This document shows positions 1 to 8,759 of a stretch of DNA of 55,076 bases, piece by piece. Source of the DNA: Mariprofundus ferrooxydans PV-1 (lineage in GTDB: Bacteria; Pseudomonadota; Zetaproteobacteria; Mariprofundales; Mariprofundaceae). The DNA lies in NCBI RefSeq assembly GCF_000153765.1, contig NZ_DS022295.1, positions 1,143,863 to 1,198,938 of the forward strand, written 5' to 3'. The translations under genes were made by a program, and so were the position numbers. The notes under the pieces are model-generated. The model did not search any database and was not told the origin of the DNA. It saw only the letters and a program-made list of their open reading frames with translations. Numbering within the stretch: the stretch's first letter is position 1; every line of letters begins with the position of its first letter.

Positions 1-228
1 GCTCAGGTAGATATTACCCTGGCTGCTGATCGTGTTCGTGGCACTATACCGCTCATCCGGATTTTCAGCGTTATAAAACAGCGTATCCACGGCCTGGTTA
101 CCTTCAAGGTCAAGAATGCGGAACACCTCCCCTTTTTTGACAACCCGGATAAACGGCTCGCCTGCCGGCACCGTTTCACGGAATACCGCCTGTGCCGGAT
201 CAAACGTACTTTCTGTCAAACCTGTCAT
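1..228 (-). CDS. DUF1989 family protein, UAAP2-type (partial, runs off left edge)
   Basis: The minus-strand frame is open from an ATG at 228 to the window edge, giving the first 76 residues only. The stretch VPAGEPFIRVVKKG followed by RILDLEGNQAVDTLFYNA is the hallmark start of urea-carboxylase-associated protein 2, a DUF1989 protein. Together with the other DUF1989 gene 13 bases upstream, such pairs have been shown to form carboxyguanidine deiminase (CgdAB) acting after guanidine carboxylase. The carboxylase and allophanate hydrolase are expected beyond base 1. Family assignment is firm; the guanidine rather than urea substrate is inferred from published homologues. Confidence 0.85.
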   Translation of the reverse strand, partial: MTGLTESTFDPAQAVFRETVPAGEPFIRVVKKGEVFRILDLEGNQAVDTLFYNAENPDERYSATNTISSQGNIYLS

Positions 229-241
229 CTGAATGCCTCCG

Positions 242-991
242 TCATTTCGCCCGGACTGTAAGTCCGTAGAATCTTTCCGTATTGATAAATGCCCGCTCAT
301 TTTCGGGGCAGGACAGGCGGCAGGCATCATTTGCAGGTGCCGTGCCTGTATACCGTGCAGTCATATCAACAGGTTTAGGGCTATAGGCCGGAGCCGGATC
401 GAGTGGGTGCTGGCAGGTCGACAGCACCACCAGACAATCCATTTCAAAGCGCAGATCAACATAGTCGTCTGCCTGCGAGTTAGCCTCGACAAAATGCATG
501 CTACCGTTGTCATCGACAATCACTTTGCTGAAAAAGTTGATATTGGAAACGATATCGCGTTTACCCATACCGTATTTTCCCAGCTCATTGATCAGGCTGT
601 CATATCCGTTCTTGTAATATTCGTTGAGTCCCTGCTGATAGGCTAACCTGCCATATCTGGCCTCGACCATCGCCGCATCGGAAACGCCGCAAATGGTATC
701 ATGCCAGCCACATGTGTCGGCGGTAATCGAGCAGAGTACGCGTCCCATATCCGAATAGCAGACATCTCCGCTGCTCAGGCATGCCGTATGCTGACCTTTC
801 AGCGTATCGGCCATATTGTAGCGCTCGAGTTTCTCCTCAACATTGTAGAACAGTGCAGAGACATTTGCGCCTCCCTCCAGATCGGTAAGACGCAATGTCG
901 TACCGCGCCGGATTACGCCGGACCAGTGGCTTCCGCCAATCAGCATTTCGCTGAAAATCACTGTCTCCTTGTTTGTCGGGTTGCTGCTCAT
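242..991 (-). CDS. DUF1989 family protein, UAAP1-type (carboxyguanidine deiminase subunit)
   Basis: A 249-residue soluble protein matching urea-carboxylase-associated protein 1: GGSHWSGVIRRGTTLRLTD, GGANVSALFYN, a GWHDTICG segment and a C-terminal FEMDCLVVLSTCQHPLDP block carrying the conserved Cys. Its ATG overlaps the stop of the upstream ABC ATPase (ATGA), and the second DUF1989 gene follows after 13 bases, so transporter and deiminase subunits are translationally linked. In characterised bacteria this pair releases ammonia from carboxyguanidine, yielding allophanate. Older annotations call it urea amidolyase-associated. Substrate is inferred, not visible in the sequence. Confidence 0.87.
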   Translation of the reverse strand: MSSNPTNKETVIFSEMLIGGSHWSGVIRRGTTLRLTDLEGGANVSALFYNVEEKLERYNMADTLKGQHTACLSSGDVCYSDMGRVLCSITADTCGWHDTICGVSDAAMVEARYGRLAYQQGLNEYYKNGYDSLINELGKYGMGKRDIVSNINFFSKVIVDDNGSMHFVEANSQADDYVDLRFEMDCLVVLSTCQHPLDPAPAYSPKPVDMTARYTGTAPANDACRLSCPENERAFINTERFYGLTVRAK

Positions 992-1809
992 GCCGCCTCC
1001 TTTTGTAGTAGTAGCATGGCCGAATTCCGGTCTGCTTTATGTTCGCTGACTGTTACCACCTTTCTGACTTCAGGGTACATGCGCCGGCTGCCCTTTGTTT
1101 CCAGCGGTATGTCATAGGTGATCGAGGCACCGTAGGCGGCCGGCTCCTGCGGGTCGTGACGTACCTTGTCGAATACCAGCAGGCGCGATCCCAGATGGAA
1201 CGCCTCCTTGATATCGTGGGTTACCATAAAGATAGTGATCCCTGTCTGCTTCCAGAGATCAAGGATCAAATCATGCATATCGGCCCTGATGCCCGGATCA
1301 AGGGCGCCGAATGGCTCATCGAGCAGCAGTATGCGCGGCTTCTTGATCAATGCCTGAGCAATAGCCAGACGCTGCTGCATGCCGCCCGAGAGTGCGTCCG
1401 GATAGTGATTACAAACATGCGTCAACCCGACCGATTCGAGCATCGACCTGGCTTCCGCCTCCGCCTGTTTTTTTGCACTACCGCTCAAGCGCCCCCAAAA
1501 CGGGCTCTGCTCAATTTCCATACCCAGCATAACATTCTGCAATACCGTCAGGTGGGGAAATACCGAATAGCGCTGAAACACCACACCGCGGTCGGGTCCG
1601 GGCTCGGCAGGCATCGCTTCACCGTCAATCAGGATTTGGCCGCGTGTAGGCTGCTCCTCGGCCAGCAACATACGTAAAAATGTTGTTTTACCGCAGCCGG
1701 ATGCGCCGACCAGCGTGCAGAACTCACCCTGCTCAACCTTCAGGGAGACCTTTTCGAGAATCACCCGCTGACCATACTCTTTCCATACATTCTTGATTTG
1801 AATACTCAT
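988..1809 (-). CDS. ABC transporter ATP-binding protein (nitrate/sulfonate/taurine-type, urea/guanidine locus)
   Basis: 273 residues with all ABC ATPase motifs: Walker A GASGCGKTT near residue 37, Q-loop, signature LSGGMQQR near 142, Walker B ILLLDEPFGALDP, and the switch His in MVTHD. A C-terminal extension of about 50 residues resembles that of NrtD/SsuB-like subunits. It overlaps the permease stop by 4 bases and the DUF1989 start by 4 bases. It energises uptake through the adjacent permease, fed by the binding protein encoded at 9,765-10,856. The substrate is probably a small nitrogenous compound such as urea or guanidine. Confidence 0.9.
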   Translation of the reverse strand: MSIQIKNVWKEYGQRVILEKVSLKVEQGEFCTLVGASGCGKTTFLRMLLAEEQPTRGQILIDGEAMPAEPGPDRGVVFQRYSVFPHLTVLQNVMLGMEIEQSPFWGRLSGSAKKQAEAEARSMLESVGLTHVCNHYPDALSGGMQQRLAIAQALIKKPRILLLDEPFGALDPGIRADMHDLILDLWKQTGITIFMVTHDIKEAFHLGSRLLVFDKVRHDPQEPAAYGASITYDIPLETKGSRRMYPEVRKVVTVSEHKADRNSAMLLLQKEAA

Positions 1810-2630
1810 GCATCATCCCTCTTGCCTTCAAACCATGGGAAGGCGACCCGGATTGTTTTTTTCAGCCCCAGATCCATAAGATAGGCCAACAGTGTGATCC
1901 AGACGACGTAGGGCAGTATCGTTTCCATGTCGAGATAGCGCCTTACCAAAAAGATCCTGTATCCCAACCCGTCAGTCGAGGCAATCGCTTCGGCTGCAAT
2001 CAGAAACAACCAGGCCGGGCCGAGCGAGAGGCGTACCGCATTTAACAGGCGCGGCATCACCTGAGGAATCACTACCCGGATAATAATCTGCCATGTCGAT
2101 GCACCGAGCGTCTGGGCCTTGATCATCTGTTCGTGAGGCAGCTCTTCGACACGCTGCTGCACATCACGGGCAATAAACGGTGCTATGCCAAGTACGATCA
2201 GCACAACCTTGGAGACTTCACCCAGACCAAAAACGATAAACAGGATAGGCAACAGTGCAATTGGCGGAACCATGGATAACACACGTACAAATGGAGAAAG
2301 GTTCGCCCGGACATAAGGCACCACGCCGCAGGCAACACCAACAAAGAAACCGATAACCGCACTCACGCCCACACCCATTGCCAGCCGGCTTAAACTCGAG
2401 GCCGTATCGACCCAGAGTAATATCTCACCGGTACGTTTGCTCGGCTCGAAAGCAAAGCGCTGAATGGCTTCACCGATTGAAGAGAATGAGGGCAACAGTT
2501 TGTCGCCGGCATTCTCCGCCAGTCGCATGTCCGAGGCGATCATGTAAGCAAGCAGTGCCAGGATAAATGGTAATATGCCGAGCATCAGCTTCACACCGTC
2601 AGATGGGTGTATGTTTATAATTCGCTTCAT
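1806..2630 (-). CDS. ABC transporter permease (SsuC/TauC-like)
   Basis: A 274-residue inner-membrane protein with about six hydrophobic helices and the BPD-transporter EAA loop around EQMIKAQTLGASTWQIIIRVVIPQVMPR, which docks to the ATPase. The first helix begins near residue 14. It belongs to the nitrate/sulfonate/taurine permease family. The gene is followed by its ATPase with a 4-base overlap. A gap of 135 bases with a hairpin separates it from the porin gene upstream, so it is either read through from that gene or served by a promoter I could not place. Confidence 0.9.
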   Translation of the reverse strand: MKRIINIHPSDGVKLMLGILPFILALLAYMIASDMRLAENAGDKLLPSFSSIGEAIQRFAFEPSKRTGEILLWVDTASSLSRLAMGVGVSAVIGFFVGVACGVVPYVRANLSPFVRVLSMVPPIALLPILFIVFGLGEVSKVVLIVLGIAPFIARDVQQRVEELPHEQMIKAQTLGASTWQIIIRVVIPQVMPRLLNAVRLSLGPAWLFLIAAEAIASTDGLGYRIFLVRRYLDMETILPYVVWITLLAYLMDLGLKKTIRVAFPWFEGKRDDA

Positions 2631-2682
2631 ATCTTATGGCCCTGTTGATCCGGTATCGAAATATCAGGCACCTTGTTCAGGC

Positions 2683-2706
2683 CCCCTGTTTCGCAGCAAA
2701 CAGGGG
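2683..2706 (-). terminator. Inverted repeat after the porin gene
   Basis: Nine-base perfect arms CCCCTGTTT / AAACAGGGG with a 6-base loop lie 60 bases past the porin stop. There is no strong T run, so this may be a partial terminator or an mRNA 3'-end stabiliser that lowers expression of the downstream ABC genes. Confidence 0.5.
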
Positions 2707-2765
2707 ACCGGAGGGGTGAAAAGAGCCACCCCCCGATCCACTATCTGAGCGCGCAAAGTATCTGT

Positions 2766-3551
2766 TTAGTAGCTAAGGCTCAGGCCGGCCACGACTTCAG
2801 GCTTGACCGCCACGCCGTAGATGTAGCGCTCGCCGTCCGTCTGCTTCTTGCCAACCGGCATCGTACCGGTCAGTGAGGCGGTCAGGGTTGCGTCGCCGAC
2901 GGTGACATCCTTGCTCATGCCAAGCGTGACCAGATTAAAGCCATCCTTGTACATGTTCACGGTTCCGGCCAATGGACGGTTGATCGAATCTTTTTTCCAG
3001 CGTGCGTAGGAAACCGAGCCGGAGAAGTCCAGGCCGGCATAGGATGTCGACAGGCCAAGATCCACCCAGGTATCACCCGACAGGAAAGCCTTGTTCTGGG
3101 ACTGACCGATTGTGTAGTAAACCTTTGCCGACGGAGAAACGATCGCGTCATAGGAGAGTGATGCATAGCCTTCGGCATAGTTCGAGGCCGAGTCATACAG
3201 GTAGGTGTACTGCACCGCACCCAGTGAGTAACCGACATCACCAACGGAACCCGAGTAATCCAGACCGAAGTCAAATTCTACCGTATCGCGACCGGCAAAC
3301 TGCGGAGCAGGCGACGGATAGGCGTTCGAGAACCAGGTCGATACGGTAAAACCGCCATAACCAAGGTTAAGGTCACCCTGCACCGCCGGTTTACCCGTCG
3401 TCTGTGTTACACCACGGAATACATACTGGCTCATGACACCGATATCTCCCGAGAAACTTGGACCGGTAGACTCCTCTGCCTGAGCAGATACAGAACCCGT
3501 TACCAGCGCCATCAATCCTGCAACAAGTATACCCTTATTCATTCTTTTCAT
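2766..3551 (-). CDS. TorF family putative porin
   Basis: A 261-residue protein with a clear signal peptide (MKRMNKGILVAGLMALVTGS, cleavage after VSAQA) followed by alternating beta-strand sequence ending in an aromatic-terminated strand (GLSLSY), as expected for an outer-membrane barrel. The start VMSQYVFRGVTQT is typical of the TorF/Gcw_chp porin family. Sitting between glnT and the ABC permease genes, it probably lets the transported nitrogen compound cross the outer membrane. The substrate is an inference from context. Confidence 0.85.
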   Translation of the reverse strand: MKRMNKGILVAGLMALVTGSVSAQAEESTGPSFSGDIGVMSQYVFRGVTQTTGKPAVQGDLNLGYGGFTVSTWFSNAYPSPAPQFAGRDTVEFDFGLDYSGSVGDVGYSLGAVQYTYLYDSASNYAEGYASLSYDAIVSPSAKVYYTIGQSQNKAFLSGDTWVDLGLSTSYAGLDFSGSVSYARWKKDSINRPLAGTVNMYKDGFNLVTLGMSKDVTVGDATLTASLTGTMPVGKKQTDGERYIYGVAVKPEVVAGLSLSY

Positions 3552-3601
3552 ATTATGATCTCCTATCCTGGTGTCGGCTTTGGCCGCTCATACAACTTAC
3601 C

Positions 3602-3617
3602 AAACAAGGGCCATGCC
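3602..3617 (-). promoter_or_regulatory. Possible weak sigma54 promoter upstream of the porin
   Basis: On the minus strand the sequence TGGCATGGCCCTTGTT has the -24 GG and TTG of a sigma54 promoter at the right spacing, but the -12 GC is GT. It sits about 50 bases from the porin ATG. Two better matches elsewhere in this locus make it worth listing, but one invariant base is wrong. Confidence 0.3.
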
Positions 3618-3762
3618 ACACCTGTATTTATTGTATTTAAACGATTTACAGATAAATCTGAAAATATAATGCCTATTATTAAGGCACTACTGCACAGTCA
3701 ATACACATCAACTCACTGCTTCCGCCACCCCGGCTGCACACCGGAGTACAGGAACTTACTGA

Positions 3763-5124
3763 TCAAAACAGGTGGCTGTATCGCTCAATTTCCCAGCTGG
3801 TGACGTTCTGGTGGTATGTATTCCATTCCCGGCGCTTGTAGGTAATGAACTCATCACGCAGCTCCTGCCCCAGAGTTTCTGTAACAAACGGATCGGCCTC
3901 AAAGGCATCGACGGCCTCCTGGAGGTTTTTGGGCAGGAACTCAATACCTCGCGCCTCACGCTCGCCTTCAGAAAGCTCATAGAGGTTGTCCTCCTGAGGT
4001 TTGCCCGGATCAATGCCCTCGCGAATACCCTCCAGACCGGCTGCAAGCGCCAGCGCTGCAGCAAAATAGGGGTTCACGGCACCATCCGCATTGCGTGATT
4101 CGCAACGTCCGCCGCCCATCGGCACGCGTATCGAGTTAGTGCGGTTATTCGAACCGAATGAATTGAACACAGGAGCCCAGGTGAAATACGGCATATCACC
4201 CTGGCGCACCAGACGCTTGTAACTGTTTACCGTTGGCGCAAATGCAGCGCACAATGCCTTACCGTGTTTGATAATCCCGCCGATAAACTGATAACCCAAT
4301 TCGGTAAGACCAAGACCGCGCGGATCATCTTTCGGATCACAGGCAAACAGGTTCTTACCGGTTTCCAGATCATAAAGCGACATATTGAAATGGGCGGCAT
4401 TACCCGTTTTATCGGCAAACGGTTTGGGCATGAAGGTGGCGATCAACCCCTCCTGTTTGGCGTACTCCTTGGCCATCAGGCGCAGAAAGGTATAGCGATC
4501 ACAGCTTGTCAGCCCGTCTGCATACATAAAATCAAATTCGTACTGGCCATTGGCATCCTCATGATCAAGGGAGTAAAGATCCCAGCCGAGGTCATTGATC
4601 GTCGTCGCCATCTTGTCCAGCCAGCTGAACTGGCCGAGGAAAGCACGCGCGTCGTAGCAGGGCTTCACCAGTTTGTCGTCGGGATCAGGCACCTCAAGGG
4701 AGCCATCGGCATGTTGCTTCAACAGATAGACTTCGGCCTCGATCCCGAGATTAAAACCGAAACCCATCTCGGCCGCCTTCGCCAACTGCTTCTTTAGTGC
4801 CACACGCGTACTAAGCGGGTACGGCTCGCCATACAGGGTATTGTCCGCAGGCATCCAGGCCACTTCGGGCTGCCATGGCAGTTGAATAATATGGTCCAGA
4901 TCCGGTACCGAAGCGATTTCATCATCATTGGGTTTCTGTCCCAGCCCGTCGAGCGCATAACCGGTGTAGAGCTCGGAGCCATGCGCCATATGCTCAAGGT
5001 GCTCGATCGGGACCACCTTGCCCTTCGGAATGCCGTGGATATCGACATAGGCGCCTATACAGTATTTCACGCCCTTATCCTTGAGTTCCTGTTTGATCTT
5101 CCTGATCTCTGATTCACTTTTCAT
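3763..5124 (-). CDS. glnT: Glutamine synthetase family protein, GlnT-type
   Basis: 453 residues, the length of GlnT-type glutamine synthetases rather than the 470 of GlnA. The N-terminal beta-grasp part contains [13 protein letters not shown]. The catalytic part has [10 protein letters not shown], the metal-site run [24 protein letters not shown], the loop VNSYKRLV and NRTNSIRVP ahead of [12 protein letters not shown]. Members of this group make glutamine or gamma-glutamylamides such as gamma-glutamylmethylamide. The ATG overlaps the creatininase gene by 11 bases, so it shares the sigma54-driven transcript and likely captures ammonia or amines released by this locus. The exact amine acceptor cannot be read from sequence. 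Confidence 0.85.
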   Translation of the reverse strand: MKSESEIRKIKQELKDKGVKYCIGAYVDIHGIPKGKVVPIEHLEHMAHGSELYTGYALDGLGQKPNDDEIASVPDLDHIIQLPWQPEVAWMPADNTLYGEPYPLSTRVALKKQLAKAAEMGFGFNLGIEAEVYLLKQHADGSLEVPDPDDKLVKPCYDARAFLGQFSWLDKMATTINDLGWDLYSLDHEDANGQYEFDFMYADGLTSCDRYTFLRLMAKEYAKQEGLIATFMPKPFADKTGNAAHFNMSLYDLETGKNLFACDPKDDPRGLGLTELGYQFIGGIIKHGKALCAAFAPTVNSYKRLVRQGDMPYFTWAPVFNSFGSNNRTNSIRVPMGGGRCESRNADGAVNPYFAAALALAAGLEGIREGIDPGKPQEDNLYELSEGEREARGIEFLPKNLQEAVDAFEADPFVTETLGQELRDEFITYKRREWNTYHQNVTSWEIERYSHLF

Positions 5125-5932
5125 TGCTTGTTAACTCCATGTTTTTTATTTCGACTCTGGTAAAATAGGAATGCGGCAGTGGCGGCGATTCCGCCATACC
5201 TTTGCGTATCAGTTCACTTAAATCCTCCACCATCCAGGCAAACAGCTCCTCCCCTCGCTCCCGGCTTGCCAGGCTCGGCGTGCCGGTCACCCCGTTTAGG
5301 CTGGTTCTGTTCACCGGATGCGAAAAGACACAGTCACCGGTGCGATCCTCGTCATCACTGTCGGCAAGACGCTCCGGCCTCACCATCTGCGGACTCACCG
5401 CAAGCATCAGCGAGGTCTCCGCTTCATTGGCATGCCAGTCCTCGGCATCCTGAAAATGCCTTTCACGCACTCGGGCGCTCAGGGTGCCGGTATTGATCAG
5501 GGCGACCATCAGATCGTCGTAGTCGGCACGCAGCATTTCGAGCGCACAACGCAGCGGTGCCAGATTGGTCACATGACTGTTGACGATAAACAGCCGCTTG
5601 AATCCCGCGGCATGAACCCAGTCACCAATCTGCTTCACCACATCGATCAGGGTTTTTGGCTGCAGGGCCAGCGTTCCCGGCCAGCGTTTGGAGTGACCGA
5701 TTGAGCAGCCATAGGGCAGCAGTGGCAGCAGAGCGATATCGGTTGCAGCCGCCACCTGATCGCACAACTTCCCGGCGATTTCGGCATCCATGCCGCATCC
5801 GAGATGCGGCCCGTGCTGTTCGGTTGCGCCGACGGGCAGCATTGCAGCATCCATACCTCTCCGGGGCAGCTCACCGATCTCTTCCCATGTCATCTGATAC
5901 CAGTTATTCAACGGGCTACTCCTGTTCATCAT
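5114..5932 (-). CDS. Creatininase family amidohydrolase
   Basis: 272 residues of the creatininase superfamily, Zn/Mn-dependent hydrolases of cyclic amides and amidines. Recognisable metal-site blocks are [20 protein letters not shown], and [11 protein letters not shown]. The usual VNGHGGN block reads [11 protein letters not shown], keeping the His but losing the glycines, and the usual EH before the PGT block reads GHSK, so the substrate is probably not creatinine itself. First gene of a sigma54-driven operon with glnT. The start is the first of two consecutive ATGs. The substrate is unknown; a guanidino or cyclic ureido compound fits the context. Confidence 0.8.
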   Translation of the reverse strand: MMNRSSPLNNWYQMTWEEIGELPRRGMDAAMLPVGATEQHGPHLGCGMDAEIAGKLCDQVAAATDIALLPLLPYGCSIGHSKRWPGTLALQPKTLIDVVKQIGDWVHAAGFKRLFIVNSHVTNLAPLRCALEMLRADYDDLMVALINTGTLSARVRERHFQDAEDWHANEAETSLMLAVSPQMVRPERLADSDDEDRTGDCVFSHPVNRTSLNGVTGTPSLASRERGEELFAWMVEDLSELIRKGMAESPPLPHSYFTRVEIKNMELTSNEK

Positions 5933-5987
5933 ATATTTTCACTGTTCTTCATCATTCGAATTGTGGAGCGTCTGTCTGACAATAGAG

Positions 5988-6003
5988 AGCAACCGGTGTG
6001 CCA
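5988..6003 (-). promoter_or_regulatory. Sigma54 promoter for creatininase-glnT
   Basis: The minus strand reads TGGCACACCGGTTGCT, an exact match to the sigma54 consensus TGGCAC-N5-TTGCT with the invariant GG and GC ten bases apart. It lies 56 bases upstream of the creatininase ATG, giving a short leader. It implies RpoN plus an NtrC-like activator. The rest of the gap 5,933-6,158 shows no gene. Confidence 0.85.
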
Positions 6004-6158
6004 TGACTTTTTTTTGCTCTGTTGAGGCTTTTTTCCTGTTCCTGCAACAGGTGAACCGGATAATACCGGGCTGCAGGCGGTTACTATTTAGCCAAACAGA
6101 ATCTGGCGTGCGTAAATATTAAGCATCTGGATCACACGCGCTGCGGCACCACTGATCA

Positions 6159-6920
6159 TCAAATCAATACCTTCGGGCAACCCGGTGCGCGTTTACCCAG
6201 GATATATTCGTCGATCAATTCAATCATCCTGGCCCGTCCGAAACTGCCAAAGTGGCCGGCATGAACGATACGCACCGGTAATGCCCTTAATCGCTCCATA
6301 CTGGTGATATAGTCATCAACAACCGAATGATAGAAATCATCGATCAGCGGCCCGTCATACAACACATCGCCGGAGAACAGTACCCCGCTCGCCTGCTCCC
6401 ACAGTGCAATCGAGCCGGGAGAATGTCCGGGCAGGTGCAGGACCTCGAAGACCCGGTCTCCCAGGTTGATCTTGTCACCGTCGGCCAGCTGCATGGCGGC
6501 TTCGACACCTCTGACCGAATAGGACGCTGACGAAAACCCGTGCGGTATCGCACCCTCAAACATCCGGTCCGTCAGATAGACATCGGCGATGGTATTATGG
6601 CGATCCGGCTGTTGCAGGATCGCAGCTTCCGCCGCATGTACGGCGCAATGCTCAAATTCGTGGTGACATCCAATATGATCAACATGCGTATGGCTCGCCA
6701 CGGCAATCAGTGCTCTTTCGTTGAGCAGTGGCAGATGCTTTCTGAGGCTGACAATACCCATACCGCTGTCTACGAGCATATCCCGGTCGCTTCCCCGCAC
6801 ATGCCAGATATTGCAACGATAAAACGGCTTGATCGCCAGCTCCCGAATCAGTGTTATGTCACCACCGACACCGGTGCTGTCATACCAGCCGTTGTCACCC
6901 CCGGATATTGTAGCCCTCAC
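6159..6920 (-). CDS. MBL-fold metallohydrolase
   Basis: 253 residues with the metallo-beta-lactamase signature SHTHVDHIG near residue 77 (HxHxDH), a downstream metal His in LPGHSPGSIALW, the bridging Asp in LFSGDVLYDGP and a C-terminal HAGH. It is a cytosolic Zn or Fe hydrolase of the glyoxalase II-like class. The start is GTG, overlapping the stop of the dioxygenase gene (GTGTGA), so the two are co-translated. The substrate is unknown; it may act on the ester or lactone product of the upstream dioxygenase. Confidence 0.85.
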   Translation of the reverse strand: MRATISGGDNGWYDSTGVGGDITLIRELAIKPFYRCNIWHVRGSDRDMLVDSGMGIVSLRKHLPLLNERALIAVASHTHVDHIGCHHEFEHCAVHAAEAAILQQPDRHNTIADVYLTDRMFEGAIPHGFSSASYSVRGVEAAMQLADGDKINLGDRVFEVLHLPGHSPGSIALWEQASGVLFSGDVLYDGPLIDDFYHSVVDDYITSMERLRALPVRIVHAGHFGSFGRARMIELIDEYILGKRAPGCPKVLI

Positions 6921-7975
6921 ACGCGCCCAGCCTTGCGTGAACGCCCGAACTGCGGCTCTTCGCGGACGCTTTCATCCAGGATCAGCTCCCCGCTCTCCAG
7001 CCTGTCGCGCAGATAACGGAATGTACGTGCTGTCTCGGCAAACAGGTGCTCGCCAGCTCTGACCGGGCCATATCGTGGCGAGTGATTTTCATCTACACAG
7101 TGTGCAACAGGCTCAACTACTACATCGTAGTCGACGGCACAAAACAACGGGAATGAAAAGCGCTCCACGCCATGGCTTATCACCCGGTGCGAGGTTGAAA
7201 CAAAACGCCCGTTAGACAACACCTCGAGCATGTCGCCGATATTGATAACAAACGAGCCGGGAATCAGCGGCACATCCACCCACGCCCCCGCATCACTGAG
7301 CACCTGCAGACCGGGTCGCGTCGGATAAAGCAGTGTGAAACATTCGTAATCGGTATGGCTGCCGATCCCCAGTTGTTCCTCTTCGGCAGTTGTCGCCGGG
7401 CCTGCCGGGTAGTGAATCAGACGCAACTGCGACGTCGGCCTGGTGAGCATGGGGCCAAAGGCATGTTCATCCAGTCCCAGAGCCAGGGCAAATGCCCGAA
7501 ACAGCGCATCGCCGACCCTCATCGCCTCATCATAGTAACCGGTCACCGCATCCCTGAAACCGGGCATACCGTATGGCCAGACATTCGGTCCCAGCAGCGG
7601 ATTTCCGGCCAGATAATCCTTATCCTCAACAGGCAGGTCGCGGGCGGTATCAAATGCTTCTTTCAGGTCAGATTTGCCGTAATCACCGAAGACCTCCTCG
7701 CCGACAGGCACGTAACCACGATGGTTAGTCGACAGGCCGATGTAATAGCGCATTTTTTCCCGCTCAGGCAGAGCAAAGAAACGCTTTGACTGCTCAACCA
7801 GCCGCTCAACAAGAGCGGGGTTTATGCCGTGATTAATCACATAAAAATAACCATGGCGACAACAGGCTGTAGCGACCGCCTCACCGACCCGTTTCCGGTC
7901 ATCACCCTCTCCGCTCAACATCGGAGCGATATCGATGACGGGCAGAGCTTGCCCGTCGATATTCATCTCATGCAT
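6917..7975 (-). CDS. Isopenicillin N synthase-like 2-oxoglutarate/Fe(II) dioxygenase
   Basis: 352 residues from the ATG at 7,975, which overlaps the upstream gene by 8 bases; a longer frame upstream is only a shadow. DIOX_N begins at LPVIDIAPML with GYFYVINHGI. The 2OG-FeII domain has the iron triad HTD (in GSHTDYECFTLLY) and the His of STSHRV, then RFSFPLF supplying the RxS that binds 2-oxoglutarate. Relatives include plant and bacterial enzymes that hydroxylate homoarginine or arginine and release guanidine. The neighbourhood of carboxyguanidine deiminase genes makes such a reaction attractive, but the substrate is inferred. Confidence 0.85.
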   Translation of the reverse strand: MHEMNIDGQALPVIDIAPMLSGEGDDRKRVGEAVATACCRHGYFYVINHGINPALVERLVEQSKRFFALPEREKMRYYIGLSTNHRGYVPVGEEVFGDYGKSDLKEAFDTARDLPVEDKDYLAGNPLLGPNVWPYGMPGFRDAVTGYYDEAMRVGDALFRAFALALGLDEHAFGPMLTRPTSQLRLIHYPAGPATTAEEEQLGIGSHTDYECFTLLYPTRPGLQVLSDAGAWVDVPLIPGSFVINIGDMLEVLSNGRFVSTSHRVISHGVERFSFPLFCAVDYDVVVEPVAHCVDENHSPRYGPVRAGEHLFAETARTFRYLRDRLESGELILDESVREEPQFGRSRKAGRV

Positions 7976-8759
7976 CGTAAGCCTCCCGGTCAAAAACAGA
8001 GATACCTGAATCCGTAGATTCACATCTAAGCCAGAGCCGCTCTCCTGTTTCGGCCAGCGGCTCAACCAGCTGCTCTCGCCCCTGCCAGTCAGGAGCGCCA
8101 GCGGCAAAGAGCTTGTCTCCCTCCAGCCAGGGCAGCGTCGAATGCGTGATCCGCCATGAGCGTGGAGCGCCGTCACAACGACCAAAGGAGATCTCACAAT
8201 CCAGTAAGTTCGCCAGTTGTTGCCTGTTGCCTGCCGCCTGCTCGATCAGATATTCCAGCGCCATACCCTGCGGAAGTGCCTGAGCCCGTCCGATGGCACG
8301 CATGAAATAGCCACCTGCAATCAGCAACATACCGCTGCATTCACCCTGTAGGCGAAATGCGGCATAGTGACCACTGGCATCCTCCTCATACCACCAGTGT
8401 TCGATATACGGCGCATGAACGCCGTATTCGACCAGCATACGACCGTTAAATTCCAGCCGCCCTTCATCGGGAACAAGTGCCGGCGGCTGAAAATCCAGCC
8501 AGCGCTGCCAGAGGCACAGCTCACCTGCGGCAACAGTTTCACCGGCAAATCCCTGCTGCCGGGCCAGTGCCCGCAACAGATCATTGGATAGCTCTATCTC
8601 CCCCTCTGCTACCGCAGGCCTGTCAGCGGGAATGCGAATGTCCGCGTAATAGCTGCCGGCCTGCAACCAGAACACCTGCGTTGAGGTATCGCCGGATCCA
8701 TCCGGGTTCTCGATAGCCAGGCGGCGCCATAGTCCGCTTGCGACCAGCGGCTGCGTCAT
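7968..8759 (-). CDS. HRI1-like conserved protein of unknown function
   Basis: 263 residues, soluble, tryptophan-rich. GLWRR, FWLQAGSYYADIRIPADRP and LARQQGFAGETV resemble the HRI1 family, a lipocalin-like double-barrel fold named after a yeast protein of unknown function. There is no signal peptide or membrane segment. It is wedged between the DMT exporter (4-base overlap) and the dioxygenase (8-base overlap), so it probably works on or senses the same small molecule. The family match is from memory of motifs, not a search. Confidence 0.55.
   Translation of the reverse strand: MTQPLVASGLWRRLAIENPDGSGDTSTQVFWLQAGSYYADIRIPADRPAVAEGEIELSNDLLRALARQQGFAGETVAAGELCLWQRWLDFQPPALVPDEGRLEFNGRMLVEYGVHAPYIEHWWYEEDASGHYAAFRLQGECSGMLLIAGGYFMRAIGRAQALPQGMALEYLIEQAAGNRQQLANLLDCEISFGRCDGAPRSWRITHSTLPWLEGDKLFAAGAPDWQGREQLVEPLAETGERLWLRCESTDSGISVFDREAYDA

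Noticed and set aside
3-203. 66-residue minus-strand frame at the left edge
   Set aside because: It is out of frame with the clear DUF1989 sequence that begins at 228 and continues off the edge.
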